Assembly: GCA_013365325.1 (NCBI GenBank) | Contig: JABVXV010000653.1 | Span: 1 to 17,895, forward strand | Reading direction: 5' to 3' | DNA: 17,895 bases | Source: Dipetalonema caudispina | Taxonomy: Eukaryota > Nematoda > Chromadorea > Rhabditida > Onchocercidae | In this document: one piece after another, positions 12,901 to 17,895 of the stretch | How the letters are laid out: every line of letters begins with the position of its first letter | Numbering within the stretch: the first letter of the stretch is position 1 | Program-made: the position numbers and the translations under genes | The notes under the pieces: model-generated | Told to the model about the DNA's origin: nothing | What the model saw: the letters and a program-made list of their open reading frames with translations, nothing else | The model's database searches: none

Positions 12901-15703
12901 GAATATATATATTTGTTAAATGTAAATGCTTGAAAGTTTTCAAATTTATAGCGGAATTCAGAATCCAACTGCTTCTTAATGATTAGATTCAAATTTAAGT
13001 GGTTTAGAGGAAAATCATATCATAACCAATGCAGTGTATTTACCATCTGTAGAATGATTTGGACTTGAAAATTCGAATGTATTAGATGCCTTGTTTGATT
13101 TCATCTTAGATAAAAATATTACCTAATTGCAGTTCATTTCCAACGTTCATTTCAAACGGGAAGTTGCAAATTACCCAATTCAGAATACATGTCAGCCGGA
13201 TTTAGCTGGACTACGGTTGATTGTCGACATTGCATATGTCAAAAGGTCAACTCATATGATAATTATTCCATTTTTTTTTATTCAAATTTTCTAATTTATA
13301 TGAAATGTTTAAGAAATTCTCTAATTTCAATAATTCCAGTAAATTAATAAAAAAACGAAATATTTCAGGGTAATATAGTGTGTTCGGAAAAAAGATGTGA
13401 ACCACGTGACTGCTCACATAATGATTCCAATTTAGAAAATTTTCTTATATGTCCGAAAGATCAGGTATGTTTCCTACATGATATATCGATCATTGCTAAA
13501 GAAAATATTGTTAGCAATCAGGATTAATGCGCAGATCATGAATAGAACATATTCGGAATATTAAATAATTGCAGTGTCATTTGTTGTATAAATTTCTTGT
13601 ACTTTTAGCATTGTGTTATTGTCACGGAAGATGAATGCCTGAAAGGAAAATGCGATTATCCGCGTGGACGATGCCTTTCTTGGCTGCAGATAAATAGCGA
13701 AACAGCGCGGCGCATTTGTCGTGAACGGTTGAATGCTGGCAACCGAAATACACAGGGATGCGCACGAATATATCTCGAATTTGATATTAATAATTTGTTG
13801 CCGGTAATTTGAACTGTTATGCAAGTTTTTAGTTTGATTTTTAAAAAAATTTAAAATCCTAAAAAAAACTGCAAAATTTTGTTGACGGTGTTGATTGTCG
13901 TCCTACTGAAAAACTTAGCTGGTGAAATAACATGTAAATTTATGACTTTCACTTCACATTCTTGCATCATGATTTGAATTTGACGAGGAATTTAATCGAA
14001 AAAAACAAATAAACTCTTTGGCTGATCATTCTTTTTCATTCCTAATTTTTACAGGGAACAACATCAGGTGATGTTTGTTTTCATCTGCTATTAGATGCTA
14101 ATAATGCAAATATCACACATATTGGATTCGATTGCAAGTTGATATTGGCGAATATTGTGCAAGTGGATGTTGTAAGGATTTCATTTCTTTTTTTTTTTTT
14201 TTGAAATTTACTGAATGCCATCAAATGCCTCATTTGTCTTATAAATTACTTCTAACTCCTAGGGCGTTATATCGTATTTGATAAATTTATCGTATTTGAT
14301 AAATTCATTTATCAGACAGCTGACCAACTAGTGTGTGTTGAAGGCGATGAAACACTTACTGAAAGTTTTCGCACACAAACAATATGTGATAATTTGGAAA
14401 TTCTAAACTTATAGAGTATGTCAAGGAATTAATCGAAAACCAATTCAAATTCAAACATTTCATGCTCTCGAAAGCACTTTCAACTTTTTCTTTTTCTGTA
14501 ATTGTTTATTCTTAGATCTCACTACAATTTCTAACGGACGTTTTGGTGATAAAAGATTTCCTGATGAATCGCATTCGCAATCGTTTAACTGCCAGCCGGA
14601 TACTTGCCGCAGTTATCCAAATCAGTGACAATGATAACCATGATAACAGCGAACACCCTATGTTGAATGCTATTTTAACATTTCGAAATTCTGGTTTGTA
14701 TCCAAAGAACCATTGCTCCAATCATGAAATTGTGAAATATTTGTGAAAGCAACAATTTCTTCCTAAAATCAGATTGAAAAGCTACTAAATTCAAACATTT
14801 TCAAGATTCATTTAGGGCGTGTTAACAGGTCTCTTATGACTGTCACTTTATTTTTCATTGTACTTATAAACTTATTTGATATTACATCCCACCATCTAAA
14901 AAACTAAACATATTTTTTCGAATTTTGAAGATTTTTTTGCAAACAATGCATATTTTAGTTTCTTATTTCAGCGATATCACCCGCAACTGATTCCACAATA
15001 CTAACAACTAAACAAATGCTTATCATAATTATTTGCCTGATGATGCTGATAATTCTTATCCTACTAAATATTTCCATCGTGAAAAATCCCCATTTATGTT
15101 CCCGGAAACGCTGTGAGGATTCGCCGAGCAACGATAATCTTCTGGAATTGCAACTGCAACAACCTACTCAAGTTTATACTATGCAATCATTAATCAAATC
15201 TGAAAACAGGAAACAGAACACATCATCGAGTGGCATGCATAAAACATGTAACCAGCCGTTCTTAAACGATTTGAAACGTAACGTTTTTTTTTTCTTTTTT
15301 TTGTATGTAAATTTTAATAAGACAATAATAATGTGTTGGTTTGTAAAGTTATTTGTTGCACCTTAGAGTGTAATTCTGCCTCTTTAATAAAGATCTGTTT
15401 TTTTTTTTCAAGTATATTTGTAAATTTCTAATTCCGTGAAACAGATACCAAAAAATCTTAATTTGGGGAAAAATGAGTTCAGGATATTGTTCTGCAACCG
15501 AATCGCTCGATTCGGGAATTGTTGATCGAGAACTGGAAGAAAATGAACATAATGCAAGGATTTTGGAACAGCGGGGAATGAAATCGAAGCTACTAATTTT
15601 ACATGAGTCACAATCCGATAGTTCCATCTTAAATCCAATGCGATTACAATTGACCAGTAGTAATAATGTACAATTGCATGCCTCGAAAAGTTACCAGTAC
15701 TAA
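3861..15703 (+). CDS. Jagged/Serrate-type Notch ligand (DSL-DOS-EGF-VWC), spliced gene
   Basis: Fifteen exons join in frame from 3861 to the TAA at 15701-15703; exact exon limits are given in the separate entries. Domain order, numbered with the favoured first exon: MNNL about 22-150, DSL 172-215, EGF1-2 with DOS motif 216-279, EGF3 280-321, EGF4 322-360, VWC-like module 380-455, rest of the Jagged cysteine-rich region to about 603, transmembrane helix 619-640, cytoplasmic tail 641-778. Such ligands sit in the plasma membrane of the sending cell and bind Notch EGF repeats on the neighbour through MNNL and DSL. Ligand endocytosis then pulls the receptor open. Class assignment rests on the [13 protein letters not shown] segment of EGF2-3, the VWC-like module, and blocks such as [13 protein letters not shown] and ILAAVIQI, which I recognise from vertebrate Jagged. 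At about 778 residues it is far shorter than Jagged1 (about 1,218), because it has four EGF repeats instead of sixteen. I give no symbol because the C. elegans DSL genes (lag-2, apx-1, arg-1, dsl series) have a different architecture. Confidence 0.9.
4244..4428 (+). CDS. Exon 3: MNNL domain core
   Basis: Acceptor ACTTCTAG, donor AAAG|gtttgt, 185 nt, phase 1 in and 0 out. It encodes residues 53-114. [13 protein letters not shown] corresponds to the Jagged segment with two cysteines, an aromatic and VCL. The exon ends with FDVRWPVK, equivalent to the FxWP motif of the MNNL/C2 fold. One N-glycosylation sequon (NVS) is present. In vertebrate ligands this domain also binds membrane lipid; whether the loops are kept here cannot be judged. 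Confidence 0.9.
4720..4727 (+). promoter_or_regulatory. Candidate CSL (LAG-1/Su(H)) binding site CGTGGGAA
   Basis: The octamer CGTGGGAA is an exact match to the high-affinity CSL consensus (YRTGRGAA; RTGGGAA for nematode LAG-1), the DNA partner of activated Notch. It lies about 300 bases into the long intron. Two weaker RTGGGAA matches lie in the same intron, at 6717-6723 (plus) and 9196-9202 (minus). Only sequence match supports this; one or so would be expected by chance in 6.4 kb of such DNA. Confidence 0.4.
5465..5493. repeat. Perfect 10-base inverted repeat in intron 3
   Basis: GTTATCACAA at 5465-5474 is matched by its exact reverse complement TTGTGATAAC at 5484-5493 around a 9-base loop. 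The stem is too short for a microRNA precursor, and no flanking extension pairs. It could be a degraded transposon end, a protein site or chance. Confidence 0.85.
5717..5741. repeat. Poly-T tract (25 T)
   Basis: An unbroken run of 25 T lies inside intron 3, followed after three other bases by another T run. Low-complexity DNA; the exact length may be affected by sequencing slippage. Confidence 0.95.
8383..8432. repeat. 25-base tandem duplication (two copies)
   Basis: Two adjacent 25-base units, each starting AACCACTTACATAA, occupy 8383-8407 and 8408-8432 and differ at two positions. This is a small local duplication inside intron 3 with no visible coding content. Confidence 0.92.
10848..10958 (+). 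CDS. Exon 4: MNNL C-terminal part
   Basis: Acceptor TTTTTTCAG, donor GAG|gtatgc, 111 nt, phase 0 in and out. It encodes residues 115-151, from [13 protein letters not shown] to ILRITE. The start matches the TLLVEAWD strand of Jagged directly after the WP motif. The NVS at the exon start is a potential N-glycosylation site. Confidence 0.9.
11256..11380 (+). CDS. Exon 5: linker and first half of the DSL domain
   Basis: 125 nt, phase 0 in and 2 out, donor GGAAG|gttatt. It encodes residues 152-193, with YDIKVEC leading to [10 protein letters not shown] and AIFC. That is the start of a DSL domain (C-x8-C-x3-C) and parallels the YxYxVxCxxxYYGxxC block of Delta and Jagged. The start is awkward. The best-looking acceptor, TTTTTAG at 11236-11242, puts the exon in the wrong frame and hits a stop after 15 codons. 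The only phase-compatible acceptor that keeps the upstream linker is the poor CATTAAAG ending at 11255. The coding content is firm; the left boundary is not. Confidence 0.8.
11536..11664 (+). CDS. Exon 6: second half of DSL and EGF1
   Basis: Acceptor AAATTACAG, donor GCAA|gtacgc, 129 nt, phase 2 in and out. It encodes residues 193-236. FHFKC, RRLC and DGWSGQNC complete the DSL domain with cysteines at 198, 206 and 215. EGF1 follows, with GCINGYC and SPGICKC. The spacing between the third and fourth DSL cysteines is 10 residues, against 11 in human Jagged1. Confidence 0.93.
12022..12150 (+). CDS. Exon 7: end of EGF1 and EGF2 (DOS motif)
   Basis: Acceptor TTGTTAAG, donor GACAG|gtgaat, 129 nt, phase 2 in and out, the same length and phase as the preceding exon. 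It encodes residues 236-279, with [18 protein letters not shown] and [11 protein letters not shown]1 plus EGF2 form the DOS (Delta and OSM-11) motif that helps Jagged and Delta bind Notch. EGF2 is the best-conserved piece of the protein: Jagged1 has GCVHGIC and NWGGQLCD at the same positions. Confidence 0.93.
12306..12432 (+). CDS. Exon 8: EGF3
   Basis: Acceptor GAATTTCAG, donor AAG|gtaata, 127 nt, phase 2 in and 0 out. It encodes residues 279-321, a canonical EGF repeat with six cysteines (284, 290, 296, 307, 309, 318). DLDYC opens it, CLNGGKC sits in the middle and GFSGQNC closes it, close to the third EGF of Jagged (DLNYC, CLNGGTC, GYSGPNC). There is no clear calcium-binding D-x-D/N-E signature at its start. 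Confidence 0.93.
12684..12831 (+). CDS. Exon 9: EGF4
   Basis: Acceptor ATTTTTCAG, donor GATA|gtatgt, 148 nt, phase 0 in and 1 out. It encodes residues 322-371, with cysteines at 325, 330, 336, 348, 350 and 359. LDPC, GRC, YLCYC and HHGDHC give the EGF order, but the closing loop lacks the usual aromatic-G pattern. It is the last EGF repeat; vertebrate Jagged and fly Serrate have about ten or more further repeats at this point. Confidence 0.9.
13133..13245 (+). CDS. Exon 10: start of the VWC-like module
   Basis: Acceptor CTAATTGCAG, donor AAAAG|gtcaac, 113 nt, phase 1 in and 0 out. It encodes residues 371-408. [17 protein letters not shown] followed by DCRHCICQK is a von Willebrand C-type pattern (C, aromatic-x-x-G-x-x-W, C-x2-C-x-C), the same module that opens the Jagged cysteine-rich region (DDCNTCQCLNG). 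Confidence 0.9.
13369..13464 (+). CDS. Exon 11: VWC-like module, middle
   Basis: Acceptor ATATTTCAG, donor TCAG|gtatgt, 96 nt, phase 0 in and out. It encodes residues 409-440. [15 protein letters not shown] corresponds to GRIACSKVWCGPRPC of Jagged, and the exon ends ICPKDQ, like ECPSGQ. This is diagnostic for the Jagged/Serrate branch rather than the Delta branch. Confidence 0.92.
13609..13803 (+). CDS. Exon 12: Jagged cysteine-rich region, continued
   Basis: Acceptor TACTTTTAG, donor CCG|gtaatt, 195 nt, phase 0 in and out. It encodes residues 441-505, with [19 protein letters not shown], a spaced cysteine before ERLNAG, then [16 protein letters not shown]. Jagged shows the same order: SCIPI, DQCFVHPC, GECRSS, NCANITFTF, MMSP. 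The exon opens and closes with well-formed splice sites. Confidence 0.92.
14055..14171 (+). CDS. Exon 13: juxtamembrane region of Jagged type
   Basis: Acceptor TTTTTACAG, donor GTT|gtaagg, 117 nt, phase 0 in and out. It encodes residues 506-544. [11 protein letters not shown] matches GLTTEHICSEL in Jagged, and [15 protein letters not shown] matches the IACEP...IHVAIS strand. ANITH holds an N-glycosylation sequon. Confidence 0.9.
14271..14306. repeat. 18-base tandem duplication in intron 13
   Basis: Two adjacent 18-base units beginning ATCGTATTTGATAAATT lie at 14271-14288 and 14289-14306 and differ only in the last base. The array ends nine bases before the acceptor of the possible alternative exon. 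Confidence 0.93.
14316..14414 (+). other. Possible alternative exon with in-frame stop (soluble isoform or poison exon)
   Basis: After a good acceptor (CATTTATCAG, 14306-14315), phase 0 from exon 13 reads 32 codons ([12 protein letters not shown] ... EILNL) to a TAG at 14412-14414; a donor-like A|GTATGT follows at once. Exon 13 and exon 14 also join directly in phase 0 and give the expected Jagged sequence, so this piece is not needed for the full-length protein. If used, it would end the protein after about 576 residues, before the membrane helix, or send the transcript to nonsense-mediated decay. No AATAAA is seen nearby. The acceptor and open frame could be chance. Confidence 0.3.
14516..14693 (+). 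CDS. Exon 14: last extracellular segment
   Basis: Acceptor ATTCTTAG, donor TCTG|gtttgt, 178 nt, phase 0 in and 1 out. It encodes residues 545-604, from [16 protein letters not shown] to [13 protein letters not shown], and ends [16 protein letters not shown] matches SSLIAAVAEVRV in Jagged. Reading through the donor would add 17 residues to a TGA at 14744-14746 and give a membrane-less product; this is listed only as a possibility. Confidence 0.88.
14972..15277 (+). CDS. Exon 15: transmembrane helix and proximal tail
   Basis: Acceptor TCTTATTTCAG, donor GAAAC|gtaacg, 306 nt, phase 1 in and 1 out. Residues 604-705: a short stalk ([13 protein letters not shown]), one 22-residue hydrophobic helix from [10 protein letters not shown] to NISIV (619-640), then a basic stop-transfer stretch (K641 and SRKR). 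This sets type I topology. The proximal tail is polar, with ELQLQQP. Retaining the following intron would replace the distal tail with a short Phe-rich end stopping at 15366. Confidence 0.9.
15483..15703 (+). CDS. Exon 16: distal cytoplasmic tail and stop
   Basis: The acceptor GAGTTCAG ends at 15482 and restores the frame exactly (C|GA gives Arg706); 221 nt to TAA. It encodes the acidic, Ser-rich tail ([18 protein letters not shown]) and ends KSYQY. Lysines in the tail could take ubiquitin from a Neuralized or Mindbomb type ligase, as known for other DSL ligands, but no specific motif is visible. The acceptor lacks a pyrimidine tract. The same frame has an ATG at 15473-15475, so part of it could be misread as a small separate gene. 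Confidence 0.75.
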
Positions 15704-15717
15704 ATCAGAAAATGTTG

Positions 15718-15723
15718 AATAAA
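15718..15723 (+). terminator. Polyadenylation signal AATAAA
   Basis: An exact AATAAA begins 15 bases after the TAA stop, in a short AT-rich 3' end. Short 3' untranslated regions are common in nematodes. It supports the end of the last exon. Any later use of another AATAAA cannot be excluded. Confidence 0.75.
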
Positions 15724-17699
15724 CAGTCGTTTTATTTTAAATGTAGATATATGATCATGACAATTATTACAGGCCTAATTTTCCTGATATCTTAGTCCTC
15801 ACCCACGTCTACCTGTCAATTTCAAGTCCTGTGTTTGCTGATGCATAAAATTTACTCTTTAAATGGTCTTTGATAACGATTATTCGTAAGCTTGAAAAAT
15901 TGCAAATCACACCCTTATGCCAATAAAGTATGATTTACTAAAATATTGGCTGAAAACAACGATTTTGTGAAGAGTGTAAGATAGAATTGTTCCAATGTAA
16001 GTATATTTAATTGCTGCGATTTTGTGACCATTATATGTGATTTCTTTTAACTATTATTTTGTGCTGTATAGCTAGAAATTTCATGCAATGCTAAATTTTA
16101 ACTTTTAAATCTAAATTTTAAAGGATGACTTTACATTTTGAATACTTTTTTATTCTTACGGGGATTTTTTATTTCTTGTTGATTACTCCGATTTGTTTTA
16201 ACAGAACACAAATCCTTGTCATTTCCGTAGAAACTAATATATGTTCAGATCTATAAAATTCAATTTAGTAGATTTCAAGAAAAAATATCAGTAGTTGAAC
16301 AAGTGTTATCTGGAATAAATCCGGATTTAACCTTAAAATCCAAATTGAAAAAAGTGCAAATCCTTAATCTTTCAAACTGACATTTCGTTAAAGAACCCTG
16401 CCATTTTCATTCTTTCTAATAGTTATTCCACTTAATTACTCCATTTACCAACTTTTTCTTCTCCTTACGGATCATTGCATTCGCCGATAATCATTATCTT
16501 CTACATTCATTGAAGAAGAACCGACAATATTTGGTCAGGAGAATGAATTGTGTGCATAATGAAAGTGATGGATGGAAAAATGAGATTAAACCGGTTATGG
16601 AATTCATCGAAGGATTCAGAAATCAATTGCATCATAATAGTTAGAATTCATCGAAGGATTCAGAAATCAATTGCATCATAATAATAATAAATACTATATT
16701 AAAATTTCAAGACCATCATTTTGTTTTGTAAATATGCAAATACTTTAAGCATGTGGTATTTGAAGTTCGAAAGCTATATTTTCAAATTATTGTTTATCAC
16801 TTTCTCTTATTTTCTTTGTTCACTATTATGCTTATTTAATATTTTGCTTGTAATAATAAATCATTATTCTAACGGGTTACATGTAACAAAGGAAACATTA
16901 TTAATTAAAATATTTTCTGTCCATGTCAGAATGTAATCTATTATGGATTATATTCCTGTCTTAATGGAGCAAAAATCTATATCTATTTTAAAGTAGAAAA
17001 AGTAATACTAAAATTTGGATCTAACAACGTTTATTCAAAGGATTATTCTATAAACTGTTACACCATTTCATGCACCTTTTTATTTTCAAATTCTTCATTA
17101 AATGACTGTTTGACGCCGATAAAATTGCCTTCTTTCGGGAAAATAAATGTCATAATTTACAACTGCTTAGATGAAATTCATATCAACAGGATGAAAGATT
17201 TATTTATCGTGGCATCTTCCGCAATATTTTACTGGATATAGGAGTATATATCTGAAATCTTAACAGATAAAATCTTAAATCAAAAGTATTTAAAACTCAG
17301 TGAGGTATTCTCTTCCTCCATTAACCTACTTCTCCGACTATCAGTTAATTTAGTGCAATTAGATGAAAAATGACCAATCATTATCATTTTGATATCTTTA
17401 AAGTTCAAAATTATCGAATTGAGTCATTTCTGAAACTTTAAAATTTAATAATTTGTCACTGGAAAAGTAATCACCCCTTCATTTGTTGTTTCTTGCAGTT
17501 GAAAAAGTGAAATTTAAGAAATTCACATATTTTCGGGGAGAAATGAAAAACAACCAATTAACTAACTTTTCATGGGACTTATTCGCACACGTCCATTATT
17601 GCGCTTCATTATTTACTGAAATCTATTTACTCGTTTCTTCTATTGTTCCATGCAATGAGGTATCGGAAGTTCAGATATTTTAAAACGGAGAAAAACAAG
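15724..17699. other. Downstream flank, no supportable gene
   Basis: AT-rich sequence without a recognisable gene, tRNA or mobile element. A frame open from about 16424 to a TAG at 16642-16644 contains NESDGWKNEIKPVMEFIEGF. It looks somewhat protein-like and has AATAAA at 16686-16691 after it, but lacks convincing splice or start signals. A good acceptor-like TTTCTTGCAG ends at 17498 and may belong to the 5' part of a following gene. Confidence 0.6.
16600..16683. repeat. Tandem duplication with 44-base period
   Basis: Forty identical bases starting GAATTCATCGAAGGATTC occur at 16600-16639 and again at 16644-16683, so the period is 44. The perfect identity points to a recent local duplication. 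The period is not a multiple of three and the second copy runs into ATA repeats, so it is not a protein repeat. Confidence 0.95.
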
Positions 17700-17823
17700 A
17701 TGGCTGATAAATCTGGAGCGGAACTGAGCACGTTCATTACCTATCTGGTTTACCGAACTATGGTATTTTCGACCAAACCATCAGTGGAGCACAAATTTGA
17801 CTGTAAAATTTCAGGCGAAAATA
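17700..17823 (+). CDS. Possible first exon of a downstream gene (unknown product)
   Basis: ATG in a reasonable context (AACAAGATGGCT) opens 41 codons beginning MADKSGAELSTFITYL and reaching CKISGEN, ending at a strong donor ATA|GTGAGT (phase 1). Base composition is richer in G+C than the flank. The frame would stop a few codons later without splicing. I do not recognise the protein, and the window ends before a second exon could be checked. An alternative is a 5' exon at about 17499-17659, after the TTTCTTGCAG acceptor and ending GAG|gtatcg. Confidence 0.25.
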
Positions 17824-17895
17824 GTGAGTTTTAAGATGAATGCCATTTAGATGACATATTTTCGGATTATTCATTCACTGTTCCGACATTTCTTT

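Noticed and set aside
14512..14721. Minus-strand open frame opposite exon 14 (similar shadows opposite exons 7, 12 and 16)
   Set aside because: These lie antisense to exons with clear domain content and have no independent support.
15473..15703. A separate small gene starting at the ATG at 15473
   Set aside because: The same frame joins exon 15 exactly through the acceptor at 15482 and supplies the tail and stop of the membrane protein. A stand-alone gene would leave the ligand without a proper end.

Overview
The window is eukaryotic and very AT-rich, with homopolymer runs and an ATT microsatellite. One gene of many small exons fills most of it. Introns are mostly 120-360 bases, with acceptors of the short TTTCAG / TTTTAG type. 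This style and the protein content suggest a parasitic nematode, most likely a clade III spirurid or filarial worm. The taxon is an inference from style, not from a marker gene.

The plus strand carries a Notch ligand of the Jagged/Serrate class. Fifteen phase-consistent exons (3861..15703) encode, in order: an MNNL/C2-like N-terminus, a DSL domain, four EGF repeats (the first two forming an intact DOS motif), a von Willebrand C-like module, the rest of the Jagged-type cysteine-rich juxtamembrane region, one transmembrane helix and a tail of about 138 residues. A polyadenylation signal lies 15 bases after the stop. With the best first-exon candidate (596..658) the spliced reading frame is 2337 nt, or 778 residues. 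The first exon with the signal peptide is not certain; three candidates are given.

Layout: 1-595 microsatellite and presumed upstream region; 596-658 favoured first exon; 659-3860 intron 1; 3861-4428 two MNNL exons; 4429-10847 a 6.4 kb intron with three LAG-1/CSL-type motifs and no supportable exon; 10848-15703 thirteen compact exons for the rest of the protein; 15704-17895 downstream flank with a 44-base tandem duplication and, near the right edge, a possible first exon of another gene.

The main point of interest is the protein itself. The DSL ligands of C. elegans lack the DOS motif and the Jagged cysteine-rich region, and DOS motifs are supplied there by separate OSM-11-type proteins. This gene keeps DSL, DOS and the Jagged cysteine-rich region in one nematode protein, with only four EGF repeats against about 14-16 in fly Serrate and vertebrate Jagged. 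Other points are a diverged DSL receptor-binding loop, a possible stop-containing alternative exon that would give a soluble ligand, and a splice-phase conflict at the DSL exon.
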